Origin: Pelagibacteraceae bacterium AG-337-G06
GTDB lineage: Bacteria > Pseudomonadota > Alphaproteobacteria > Pelagibacterales > AG-422-B15
Length of the DNA stretch: 64,000 bases
Direction of reading: 5' to 3'
Assembly: GCA_003282175.1 (NCBI GenBank)
Contig: QBZX01000008.1
Location: forward strand, 1 to 64,000
A model generated the notes under the pieces. The model saw only the letters and a program-made list of their open reading frames with translations, did not search any database and was not told the origin of the DNA. The stretch's first letter is position 1; each line of letters begins with the position of its first letter. Positions 28,222 through 36,778 of this stretch are shown here, one piece after another. The position numbers and the translations under genes are program-made.

Positions 28222-31200
28222 TTAAAAATTTAATGAATATATTCCATACAAAATAGTATCGTTATCAAGATTTTTATTATGGTTGGGATTAATTATATGT
28301 TGAGTTCCTAATCTTATAGCTGCATTGTTACCTACCAACTGACTCTCATAGCTTAAGTCAAAATTTAGCTCTCTAGCGTTAGGCTCTAAGCTTATATTGT
28401 GGCTCTCTACAGTGTGTTGGCCATTTACAATTATGCTGGGCAAGTGTAATGTTGCTGATCCACTTTCAGTTCTTAATGGTTGGCTAAAATTCAAAGAAAG
28501 TAGATCATTTTTATTGTATAACTTTGATTTAACAATGCCTAAATTATACTGCGTAGCAGTGACATTTTGTATATTTGCCAGCATTCCCTCATTTGCGTTA
28601 GTGTCGATAAACCCATAGCTAAAAAGCCCGGCGATATGATAATTATTACCTAAATAATTATTAAAAGATGCGCCTGTATGGAATGTTTTGCTTGTTAATG
28701 AACCAAATGCACCTTTAGCAGTTGTTCTTAAAAAACCCTCATCTTCATAATTTTGTCCGAAAAAAATAGTTACATCATCAGAATCATTTAAGCGGTGATT
28801 GAACGAGAGCATTACACCTCTCTCGTCGACTCCATAGTCTTTATGTTCACCCTGATAAGAAATAAAGTTAATAGTCGCATTATTATTTACCGGAAATTCA
28901 GTACCAAGAGTTTGTCCACTTGCTGCAGCCTCTGTTAAGCTTAATAAGCTGCCTTCATTTTTATGTGAACTTAATACTGAAATGGCATTTCCAGCATCTC
29001 GCAAATTTAATGCTTGATCTATTGAATAATTATTTCCGAGATATACCTTCCCATATGGATTTTCTTGCGACAAATACAACCCAAAATCATCATCTAAACC
29101 ATTTTGATTGGAGTCTTTATGTGCTGCATTGGAAAAAGCTAGAGTAAAGTCTTCATTTCTAACAACTGTTGACCATTTATCATAATCTAATTTATTTAAT
29201 TTTTTACTAAGTGAATTCGCTTCTACCGACTCCACTATTTCCCCGATATTAAATGAAAAGCCTCCATCGAGTTGATCCCTAAAAAGTGCATTAAAATTAA
29301 AATTTGATCCATTTCCAAAGTATGAAGATAAGGCCAGAAATGAACCCGCTAGTAAGTATTCACGATCTCTAAAAGGTATTTTTTGAGTGCCGATTGGCGA
29401 CAACGCCCTATCCATGTCTATTGTTCCATGGCCATATAGTTCTGAATAAGCATGCGTTATGCCATTATAAGTTAAATTTCCTTGAGACCCTCCACATGGA
29501 TTATCAAATTTATTTCCATCAGTGTCTGTATCTAAATAACATGTGTTTGTGTCAAACCACTCGTTATTTGCGGTCAGTAAAAGTCGCTTTGCAATTGTTT
29601 CAGGTGTATTGTCAGGAAATGCTTCAGATAGCAAGGCAATCGAGCCCGATACTTGAGGAGTTGCCATTGAGGTACCTGTCATAGGAACCCAGAAGCTTCC
29701 TGGTTGAGCACCACTTTGCCAATCTTCAGCCCCAGCAAGAATATTGTAGCCATCATGAGAAATGCACCAAGACGCATTAACCGCGCACGGTGCTGAAAGT
29801 AATATTTTTCCACCTGAATACTCGCTCACATTAGCAACTGAGATCCATGCTTCAGCCAATTCAGGAAAAAGGTAAGGCATTGAAGCATTAAGGTCAGCAT
29901 AGTTTCTTGCATTTCCATAAACTGTTGACATTCCATAAGAGCCATCGTTTGAAAGCGCATATACTATTACACCCTGATTTTGAAATGCATTCATTGCTTC
30001 CACATATTCTTGAAATTGGTTGGCCGTCCATGTGACCTGAGCTGAACCAGCTGCGGTATTACCAACATCATAAATTGTATCTGAATCGGTATCAATTGCT
30101 GTGTGTGCTTCAAGTGATTGATAATTAGTCACATTATTATTCGCTGCATAAGTTTCAAAGACTAAAACATCAGTAGTATCATCTCCATGATACCAAGAGT
30201 TACTCATTACATCGACGCCATTAAGCAAAGCGTCTTCATATGATAGCTCCCAATGTTGAGGACCAAAGCAATCTGTTGCACTATCTCCATCACAAACTTG
30301 ATAAGAATTTGTAGGTGGATCAATGTCTGCAAACCATAAACGAGATTTATATGCTACGCCCATCATTGAATTTATTGGACTTGTCGTTGTCATATAATCG
30401 CCCGTTGTATAATCGTAAATACCTGAGCTATTAGTATTAGATGATTGATCAACATTGCCATGATAAACACCAACTGCCGTTGTAGCGACGTGACACCCAT
30501 GAAGACTGTAATTACTTGTATCAGCCCAGTACGACTCATCATAGCTTCCATATGTTGTCACATTTTTATTCCGCAAATCTAAATGTGTGGTACCGCCTGT
30601 AGTATTTAATGGGTCATAACACAAATCTATATCCATCACCCCAACAGTTCGAAGATATCCTGAGAGTCCACGACCATAAGCCTTGTGTATATTTGCTTTT
30701 ACATATGGATGCTCAACGTCAACGGTCGGGTAACCGACACCTGAAATACCAGTAGTTGTATCCCTCGCGTAATTTATAAACTTAAATTCATCATTGGTGA
30801 GCCAAGAGGTAGCCACATTGTCATCATAAGCAAGTGTACTACCATCTATAACAGGTTTTTTATCATAACTAGTTCCGTATATTGCGCTTCCAATACCTGC
30901 AGCAGGTATAATCATGTCACTTGCAGTCGTTGTCTTATTTTCAGCTGAACAGCCAACTTCTGCATTTTCATTTTCGCATGACCCACTATCAGCGCACAAG
31001 CATGTCATTTCAAAATTGTCAATTATTTCTTGATTTATAGCGATCTGTTTTTGTTCACTGCCGAATAAAGAAATAAACAATCCATCAAGCATTTCTTGAT
31101 TTCTTAAATAATCTTCTGAAATTTTATTTAATTGATTGAGAGAAAGAACATAGTGTGTGTAGACAAATTGAGGATTATCAATTGATTTCTCTCTAAATAA

Positions 31201-31425
31201 CTGAAGTACTGAAAGTTCTGTTTTTCTATTTTGTAAAAGATCGAGGTAATTTAAATAATATTCATTGCTTGCTTGATCCAGTTTATCTATAGAGAAATTT
31301 TGCTCGTAAATAAAAATTTTAAAATTTTCTATACTGTTTGAGTGCTCCTTTATTGAAACAAATGAAAAAGCATTATTAATAAAAAAAAGAGATAGAACAG
31401 TAATTATTTTAAATAATTTATACAT
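28222..31425 (-). CDS. Secreted subtilisin-like (S8) serine protease with autotransporter barrel
   Basis: The 1067-residue protein begins with a signal peptide (MYKLFKIITVLSLFFINNAFS). A helical, partly charged N-terminal region to about 165 ends in four cysteines (C142, C144, C150, C159). The S8 domain has D265 (VGVMDID), H309 (LHGCHVATT), oxyanion N493 and S586 (GTSMATP). From about residue 810 the sequence is repetitive with alternating polar and hydrophobic residues and ends ...YGIYSLNF; a terminal aromatic is typical of an outer-membrane autotransporter barrel. The protease is therefore probably displayed on or released from the cell surface. The residue after H309-G is Cys where Thr is usual. 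It is divergent from the 2-hydroxyacid dehydrogenase gene, with an operator-like dyad between them. Confidence 0.88.
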   Translation of the reverse strand: MYKLFKIITVLSLFFINNAFSFVSIKEHSNSIENFKIFIYEQNFSIDKLDQASNEYYLNYLDLLQNRKTELSVLQLFREKSIDNPQFVYTHYVLSLNQLNKISEDYLRNQEMLDGLFISLFGSEQKQIAINQEIIDNFEMTCLCADSGSCENENAEVGCSAENKTTTASDMIIPAAGIGSAIYGTSYDKKPVIDGSTLAYDDNVATSWLTNDEFKFINYARDTTTGISGVGYPTVDVEHPYVKANIHKAYGRGLSGYLRTVGVMDIDLCYDPLNTTGGTTHLDLRNKNVTTYGSYDESYWADTSNYSLHGCHVATTAVGVYHGNVDQSSNTNSSGIYDYTTGDYMTTTSPINSMMGVAYKSRLWFADIDPPTNSYQVCDGDSATDCFGPQHWELSYEDALLNGVDVMSNSWYHGDDTTDVLVFETYAANNNVTNYQSLEAHTAIDTDSDTIYDVGNTAAGSAQVTWTANQFQEYVEAMNAFQNQGVIVYALSNDGSYGMSTVYGNARNYADLNASMPYLFPELAEAWISVANVSEYSGGKILLSAPCAVNASWCISHDGYNILAGAEDWQSGAQPGSFWVPMTGTSMATPQVSGSIALLSEAFPDNTPETIAKRLLLTANNEWFDTNTCYLDTDTDGNKFDNPCGGSQGNLTYNGITHAYSELYGHGTIDMDRALSPIGTQKIPFRDREYLLAGSFLALSSYFGNGSNFNFNALFRDQLDGGFSFNIGEIVESVEANSLSKKLNKLDYDKWSTVVRNEDFTLAFSNAAHKDSNQNGLDDDFGLYLSQENPYGKVYLGNNYSIDQALNLRDAGNAISVLSSHKNEGSLLSLTEAAASGQTLGTEFPVNNNATINFISYQGEHKDYGVDERGVMLSFNHRLNDSDDVTIFFGQNYEDEGFLRTTAKGAFGSLTSKTFHTGASFNNYLGNNYHIAGLFSYGFIDTNANEGMLANIQNVTATQYNLGIVKSKLYNKNDLLSLNFSQPLRTESGSATLHLPSIIVNGQHTVESHNISLEPNARELNFDLSYESQLVGNNAAIRLGTQHIINPNHNKNLDNDTILYGIYSLNF

Positions 31426-31465
31426 ATAATTATCTTACTTTTATTGCCATATTTTTAGATAATAT

Positions 31466-31484
31466 CAGTGTAACATGTACACTG
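31466..31484. promoter_or_regulatory. 19-bp perfect dyad in the subtilase/dehydrogenase divergent region
   Basis: CAGTGTA and TACACTG are exact inverted repeats around 5 nt (ACATG). The site lies between two divergent genes (starts at 31425 and 31568), the classical place for a dimeric repressor or activator. TATAGT and, on the other strand, TATAAT lie just to its right (31489-31496). The regulator is unknown. Confidence 0.45.
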
Positions 31485-31567
31485 CATGATTATAGTATTA
31501 AAATCTGATAGTTATTGGGGACTTACTTAAATAATTTCATATTAAAAAAAATGATAAGGTAAAGAAT

Positions 31568-32521
31568 GTGACAATTGTCGAGAAAAAAGAAATCGTATTT
31601 TTAGATAGGTCCACTTTTCCAAAAAATATTAAATTTTCAAAAATTGATTTTAATCATACTTGGAAAAAATATAATTTCACCAAACAAAGTGATGTAAGTA
31701 AAAGAATCAAAAATGCCAACATCATCGTCACCAACAAAGTAAATTTAAATAAAAAAAATTTAATTGGTGCAAAGAATTTAGAGTTAATCGCCATAACCGC
31801 GACTGGCACGAATATCATTGACTTAAATTATTGTAAGAAAAACAGTATTTCTGTATGCAATCTTAGAAACTACGCATCAATTTCTGTTGCTGAACACGTA
31901 ATAACATTACTTCTTGCGCTGTCAAAAAACATTAAGGGCCTAGAAAGGGATATTAATAATAAGATTTGGCAAAAGAGGAAGGTATTTGCATTGCTAAGTA
32001 GAGAAATAAATGACTTGAACGGTAAGACATTAGGAATAATCGGTAAAGGGTCTATAGGTATAAAAGTTGGAAAATTAGCAAAAGCTTTTGGAATGAAAAT
32101 TAAATTTTTTTCAGTTAGAAAATACAAAAAAACTGAATTTAAAAAATTTATTTCATCGCTTGATTATATTTCAATACATTGTCCATTAAATCATAATACA
32201 GAGAATCTAATTACAATTAATGAACTTAAGCTTATGAAGAAAAGCTTAATTTTAATAAATACTGCTAGAGGTGGCATTGTAAATGAGGTCGATTTAACAA
32301 AGGCATTAAAAAGAAAGATCATTGCTGGTGCAGGAATAGACGTAACAAGCATTGAGCCTCCCAACCCATCACACGCTTACTATAGCATTTTAAATAAATC
32401 TAATTTTATTTGGACACCTCATACTGCATGGGCGTCACAGGAAACACTTCAAGATGCAATTAATCAATTAATAGAAAATATAAATTCTTTTTATAAAGGT
32501 AAAAAAAGAAATATAGTTTAA
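31568..32521 (+). CDS. D-isomer-specific 2-hydroxyacid dehydrogenase (glycerate/hydroxypyruvate type)
   Basis: This NAD(P)-dependent enzyme interconverts 2-oxo acids and D-2-hydroxy acids. The NAD-binding domain has GIIGKGSIGIKVGKLAKAFG, followed by INTARGGIVNEVDL with the substrate-binding Arg. The catalytic pair consists of the Glu in AGIDVTSIEPP and the His in WTPHTAW. Length is 317 residues. It starts with GTG, with AAGG about 9 nt upstream. The exact substrate cannot be read; the family around glycerate dehydrogenase fits best. Confidence 0.88.
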   Translation: MTIVEKKEIVFLDRSTFPKNIKFSKIDFNHTWKKYNFTKQSDVSKRIKNANIIVTNKVNLNKKNLIGAKNLELIAITATGTNIIDLNYCKKNSISVCNLRNYASISVAEHVITLLLALSKNIKGLERDINNKIWQKRKVFALLSREINDLNGKTLGIIGKGSIGIKVGKLAKAFGMKIKFFSVRKYKKTEFKKFISSLDYISIHCPLNHNTENLITINELKLMKKSLILINTARGGIVNEVDLTKALKRKIIAGAGIDVTSIEPPNPSHAYYSILNKSNFIWTPHTAWASQETLQDAINQLIENINSFYKGKKRNIV

Positions 32522-32652
32522 TCTTTTTTACTTCCAGAACATTTTTTCGAACAGTATACAACTCGATCCCAGTTCAATCTCCATTTTTTTCTCCAGTTAA
32601 AAGGTCTATTGCATACAGGACATATTTTAGATGGTAAGTTTTCTTTTTTCAT
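32518..32652 (-). CDS. DUF2256 zinc-ribbon protein, 44 residues
   Basis: This very short gene reads MKKENLPSKICPVCNRPFNW and then a basic, Trp-rich middle with the closing YCSKKCSGSKKD. Four cysteines (C11, C14, C34, C38) form a zinc-ribbon pattern. The order LPSK-C-x-x-C-x-R-P-F-x-W-R-K-K-W is the DUF2256 signature as I know it. Function is unknown. Its stop overlaps the end of the hydroxyacid dehydrogenase gene by 3 nt, and it is divergent from the DUF1543-like gene 19 nt away. Confidence 0.85.
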   Translation of the reverse strand: MKKENLPSKICPVCNRPFNWRKKWRLNWDRVVYCSKKCSGSKKD

Positions 32653-32671
32653 GATCTAATTATTAAATAGT

Positions 32672-32890
32672 ATGAAATTATTTCAAGTCCATACAGGTTT
32701 CTATGATCCTAATATTTCAGATGGCTTTTACGAGGGTCATACCAATATTTTTGTTTGTGCCAAAGATGAAAAAGACGCTCGAAAAAAAGTAAAAGAAAAA
32801 GAAGAATATAAAAAATTGAAAATGCACGTTGATGGTATTCAAGAAATAACTACTGTAGACAACTATAAAGTCGAGCTAACTAAAGTTTAA
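32672..32890 (+). CDS. DUF1543-like small protein
   Basis: The 72-residue acidic/basic protein opens MKLFQVHTGFYDPNISDGFY, and its second half ends HVDGIQEITTVDNYKVELTK. This arrangement resembles the DUF1543 domain (first strand, then a D-A-R helix, then a H-x-D...V-D-x-Y strand pair). Function is unknown. It has no membrane segment or signal peptide. The stop overlaps the convergent carboxylesterase gene by 4 nt. Confidence 0.65.
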   Translation: MKLFQVHTGFYDPNISDGFYEGHTNIFVCAKDEKDARKKVKEKEEYKKLKMHVDGIQEITTVDNYKVELTKV

Positions 32891-34773
32891 GCTCTAGCAC
32901 ATTTGCCACTCATAAATGTTCTGTAAATTTCATCAACTTCCTCATTTGTGAGCGTTGTTCTGTTGAACATTTTATCTATAATGTAGCATTTCTGATTAAC
33001 AGTTATATTCTCGCTTGCTATTCCTTGTAGTATTGAATCTTCTGATAGAGTATTGTTAAACATTTTAATGCCTTTATCATTTACTGTATCAAAAACCATG
33101 AATCTCTCATTTTGATTATTGGCATCCCAGGGCATCCATTCTGTTTCTACATTATAAGGTAATGAGTTTGGATTCCCATCATATGCGAAATTGACCCAGT
33201 ACTTGCCCATTTTTGTTGCCAAATCTAAATCGGTATCTCTATTATTTTCATCATACATAACATCATTAATTGCATCAAAACTCTCACCTAATAAACCGCC
33301 TGATTTAAATACAAAAGCTAATTCCATCGCATGTCCAGCACCCAATAATCTTGGAAGATCAAGGTTTAAATTTATACCTGGAATATTAATGCCAATTATT
33401 TGATCAAGTCCTAAATCTCTATTTTGCTCATCCCAATCAAATCTATATGCATATACATTTGACTCTTTGTTTTGAGACGTAAAATCTGAAGGCAAATCTA
33501 CAGCTCCATATTTCCATGACTCAGCCATATACCTTGCATATATATCGTAAAATTTCGGATCTTTGGGCTTTACATATAAATCAAAATACTCAGAGATAGG
33601 CCTTAGAAATGCGAGTGGTCTATCTACAAATTCATCATTTGCAAACATAAAAAGTTTATCCTCATCCCTTGTCGATCCAAATATCATAGGCTTATCGTGC
33701 ATTTCACCGTCACGATATACTCCGTATATACCTTTCATTGGGATAACGACTCCATCTGGAATAACGTTTGGTACATCTATCAATCCTCCACTATCGTTTC
33801 TAACGCGATAATAAGAAATAATATCTTTTGCACTTGCTGATCTTAAAAATTCTGTAGACATCATTTTATTACTCATAAAATTAGATAGTTCTTCATCTAA
33901 AATATTTGGATTTTCCGCCTTGATAAGATGCTTTAACAAACTCAAAGAGCCTGCTCTATCGTTATTTTCAGAATATTCTAGCGAGTCTGATCCTAAGTAG
34001 CCGCTCTGTGAAATACCTCTTTGAAACAAGTCCTTACTTAAATGCGAAGACATAAGCGAAATAACATTTCGAGCTCCAGCTGATTCACCAAAAATAGTTA
34101 TGTTATCTGGGTCTCCATTAAAATGTGAAATATACTCATTAACCCATTCAAGAGATTTTATAATATCTAGTGTCCCAAAATTAGCTGTATTATCTAGTGA
34201 GTGATCTGAGTCTTCATTTAGTCCACTATAAGCAAACCATCCAAAGGGTCCTAATCTATAGTTTGTAGTAACCAATATTACATCGTGTTCTAAAATAAAA
34301 TCTCCCGATGTAAATATATTTGAGGCTGAATACCCCCATGTATTTCCGCCGCCATGTATCCAAAAAACAACTGGGAGTTTTTCTTTGCTGTTATAAGCTT
34401 TTTCAGAGAGGTAAATATTTAAATACAGACAATCTTCTGAACCTATAATTGACCCTCCTTCTATACCATCCATTTCATCATAAAAATTACTTACTTGCAT
34501 GCATCTATTTGGTAAAGTAGTTGCTTGAAACGTGTCAGGATATTTACCAATTTCCCGTGGGGCTTTCCATCTTAAATCACCTACTGGAGGCTCTGCAAAA
34601 GGAATTCCTACAAACGAAATTGTTTTCTTGCCTCCCTTTTCTTTTTCTACTGAACCAATAAATTCTGTGTTTTTAAAATTAAATGTATAAGAAGATTCTG
34701 CATGCAATGAGCCAACTTGCAGAAATATGAAGAAGACTAAGACAACAACTATTTTATTTGATATTCTTGGCAT
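32887..34773 (-). CDS. Secreted type B carboxylesterase
   Basis: This alpha/beta-hydrolase of 628 residues begins with a signal peptide (MPRISNKIVVVLVFFIFLQ...LHAES), so it acts in the periplasm or outside. Family marks are SEDCLYLNIY, the oxyanion-hole HGGGNTWG (140-147), the nucleophile S231 in FGESAGARN and the catalytic His in GAGHAMELAFVF. It would hydrolyse carboxylic esters; the natural substrate is unknown. The start overlaps the end of nnr by 20 nt, so the two are probably translated from the same message. Confidence 0.9.
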   Translation of the reverse strand: MPRISNKIVVVLVFFIFLQVGSLHAESSYTFNFKNTEFIGSVEKEKGGKKTISFVGIPFAEPPVGDLRWKAPREIGKYPDTFQATTLPNRCMQVSNFYDEMDGIEGGSIIGSEDCLYLNIYLSEKAYNSKEKLPVVFWIHGGGNTWGYSASNIFTSGDFILEHDVILVTTNYRLGPFGWFAYSGLNEDSDHSLDNTANFGTLDIIKSLEWVNEYISHFNGDPDNITIFGESAGARNVISLMSSHLSKDLFQRGISQSGYLGSDSLEYSENNDRAGSLSLLKHLIKAENPNILDEELSNFMSNKMMSTEFLRSASAKDIISYYRVRNDSGGLIDVPNVIPDGVVIPMKGIYGVYRDGEMHDKPMIFGSTRDEDKLFMFANDEFVDRPLAFLRPISEYFDLYVKPKDPKFYDIYARYMAESWKYGAVDLPSDFTSQNKESNVYAYRFDWDEQNRDLGLDQIIGINIPGINLNLDLPRLLGAGHAMELAFVFKSGGLLGESFDAINDVMYDENNRDTDLDLATKMGKYWVNFAYDGNPNSLPYNVETEWMPWDANNQNERFMVFDTVNDKGIKMFNNTLSEDSILQGIASENITVNQKCYIIDKMFNRTTLTNEEVDEIYRTFMSGKCARA

Positions 34774-36241
34774 ACGAATGGAGTTTTTTAATCATCAATG
34801 GAATGTTGTCAATAAGATCCTCAGCAATTAGTCCTGGACCAATCATTTCCCCAAGTTTTGAGTGTATATATGCACCAGCACAAGCTGCATCAAAGGCATT
34901 CATTTTATTTTCTCCAACAAGAGAAGCAATAATTCCAGCAAGAACATCTCCTGATCCTGCTGTTGCTAAGTAGGGAGCTTCGCTAGAATTTATTACAACA
35001 TTGCCGTCAGGGTTGGCTATAACTGTATCTGCACCTTTTAGTAAAACGATGCTTCCAGCTAACTTTGCTGCTTCAATGCATCTAAGAACTTTATCATTCA
35101 TTGATGCAATATCTTCACCAAATAGTCTTTTAAATTCTCCCTCATGGGGAGTTAGTATTGTATGTGGATAGGTATCAATAAACAATTCAGTTGGCTTATT
35201 TTCAAAGCATGTAATTGCATCTGCATCTATCACACAGTAATCAACAAAAGCTAATGCCATTAAAGTTCTAGCTTTTGTTTCGTCATTCACACCGTTTCCA
35301 GGCCCTATGAGCACGCTTGAGACTCTTTTATCTTTCAAGAGTTTTTGAAAATCATTTTTTTCTTTTATTACAGATAACAATTCTACTGAGATTTGTGGTT
35401 CTAATATTTCTGCTGTTTCCTCATCACATACCATAGTTACTGCTCCGGCGCCAACTCTCAAAGCAGACCGACCAGCTAATCGAGCTGCTCCAGTTTGATA
35501 TTTTGGACCAGTATTAATAACTAACATACCTCTTGAATACTTATGGTCACTTGAAATGGGAAAAGGAAATTGATCAATCCATAGTGACGGTTCATTTTTT
35601 TTTATTTTAGGCATAATTTTTTTTATGACATCTTTCGATATACCAATATCCTCAACTATTATTTCTCCACAGTACTGCCTTCCAGGCAATAAATAATGGC
35701 ATAATTTTTTATTAAAAAAGGTTATGGTCCTTTTACATTTAAATGCTGTTCCATGAATTTCGCCTGTATTACTATTTATGCCGGTTGGAACATCAATGGA
35801 ATAAACGTCTATATCAGACGAATTAATACTATCTATAAGATCATTTACTTCATCAGATAAATTCCTAGAAAGTCCTATACCAAATAATGCATCAACTACA
35901 AATCCATATTCAGAAAAATCATTTGGTTTTTTTTTTAATATCAGTCGATCTAAGTTATTTTTATAAAACTGATTATCTTTGGAGGGGATTTTACCAAACT
36001 CTAAAGATAAGACGTCTACTGTAATTCCTAGCTTAGAAAGGAGTCCAGCAACTACGTATCCATCTCCACCATTATTGCCAGGCCCGCAAATGATTAAAAT
36101 TTTGCCTTCATGACCAAGGGGAAGATTTCTAAGAACAGCCTCGCCAGCTTTATTCATCAAACTTTTACTGGAAATGCCATTATTAATAGTAAGTTGATCA
36201 GCTGCTGACATCTCGTTGCTTGTAAATATGTATTCAGTCAT
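34754..36241 (-). CDS. nnr: Bifunctional NAD(P)H-hydrate epimerase / ADP-dependent dehydratase
   Basis: This repair enzyme restores NAD(P)H damaged by hydration. The N-terminal YjeF epimerase domain (about residues 1-215) carries CGPGNNGGDGYVVA, DALFGIGLSR and SIDVPTGINSNTG. The C-terminal ribokinase-like dehydratase domain has VLIGPGNG, LTPHEGEFKRLFG and the catalytic TAGSGDVLAGIIASL. Length is 495 residues. It is divergent from glnB, as in several alphaproteobacteria, with a 175-nt shared upstream region. Confidence 0.95.
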   Translation of the reverse strand: MTEYIFTSNEMSAADQLTINNGISSKSLMNKAGEAVLRNLPLGHEGKILIICGPGNNGGDGYVVAGLLSKLGITVDVLSLEFGKIPSKDNQFYKNNLDRLILKKKPNDFSEYGFVVDALFGIGLSRNLSDEVNDLIDSINSSDIDVYSIDVPTGINSNTGEIHGTAFKCKRTITFFNKKLCHYLLPGRQYCGEIIVEDIGISKDVIKKIMPKIKKNEPSLWIDQFPFPISSDHKYSRGMLVINTGPKYQTGAARLAGRSALRVGAGAVTMVCDEETAEILEPQISVELLSVIKEKNDFQKLLKDKRVSSVLIGPGNGVNDETKARTLMALAFVDYCVIDADAITCFENKPTELFIDTYPHTILTPHEGEFKRLFGEDIASMNDKVLRCIEAAKLAGSIVLLKGADTVIANPDGNVVINSSEAPYLATAGSGDVLAGIIASLVGENKMNAFDAACAGAYIHSKLGEMIGPGLIAEDLIDNIPLMIKKLHSYAKNIK

Positions 36242-36322
36242 ACTTTAAGAAAAATATATAAGTTGATGAATCACATAAATAATCGTAATTAACTTCATAA
36301 GCAGTCTTGTTGTTCTTTGTCA

Positions 36323-36351
36323 TTCTGGCATATGATCAATATGTATATAAT
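36323..36351 (+). promoter_or_regulatory. Candidate glnB promoter
   Basis: A perfect TATAAT (36346-36351) lies 17 nt after a weak TTCTGG (36323-36328). Transcription would start near 36358, just before the dyad at 36364-36385. No good sigma-54 site (GG-N10-GC type) was found here. Confidence 0.4.
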
Positions 36352-36363
36352 CTATCATTAATT

Positions 36364-36385
36364 TTAATTTCCTTCTGGAAATTAA
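36364..36385 (+). promoter_or_regulatory. 9-bp dyad in the glnB leader
   Basis: TTAATTTCC and GGAAATTAA are exact inverted repeats around the tetraloop TTCT. The site is downstream of the candidate -10 and about 30 nt before the glnB ATG. It can be an operator or an RNA hairpin; no T-run follows, so it is not a normal terminator. Confidence 0.45.
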
Positions 36386-36416
36386 TAATATAAAACAATC
36401 TGGTTAAAATACACCA

Positions 36417-36752
36417 ATGAAAAAAATCGAAGCGATAATAAAACCCTTTAAGATTGATGAGGTTAAAGAAGCTCTTGAAAAGGTTGGTGTACGTGGAGTT
36501 ACAATGACTGAAGCCAAAGGCTTAGGTAGGCAACGTGGTTTTACAGAGGTTAATACTGGTGTTGAGTATGGAGATTTCCTTCCAAAAATTAAGTTAGAAA
36601 TAATTTTACAAGATGATCTTGTTGATACAGCTGTAGATGCCATAAGAACAGCTGCTAATACCAATAGAATTGGGGACGGTAAAATTTTTGTATCAAATAT
36701 AGATACTGTTCTAAGGATTAGAACTGGCGAAACTGGTTCTGATGCATTGTAA
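36417..36752 (+). CDS. glnB: Nitrogen regulatory protein P-II
   Basis: PII is the trimeric sensor of 2-oxoglutarate, ATP and glutamine that controls glutamine synthetase adenylylation and nitrogen gene expression. The 111-residue protein has K-K-I-E-A-I-I-K-P at the start and Y51, the uridylylation tyrosine. The T-loop reads [18 protein letters not shown]. Compared with the common form (Y-R-G-A-E-Y-M-V-D-F) it has Asn at position 46 and lacks one residue after Y51. The B-loop [20 protein letters not shown] is normal. It leads the glnB-glnII-glnA run. Confidence 0.94.
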   Translation: MKKIEAIIKPFKIDEVKEALEKVGVRGVTMTEAKGLGRQRGFTEVNTGVEYGDFLPKIKLEIILQDDLVDTAVDAIRTAANTNRIGDGKIFVSNIDTVLRIRTGETGSDAL

Positions 36753-36778
36753 AATCAAACAGAGAAAGGAAAATTAAT

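Noticed and set aside
36320-36345. TGGCATATGATCAAT as a sigma-54 promoter for glnB
   Set aside because: The GG is present but no GC follows at the required spacing; the TATAAT reading fits better.
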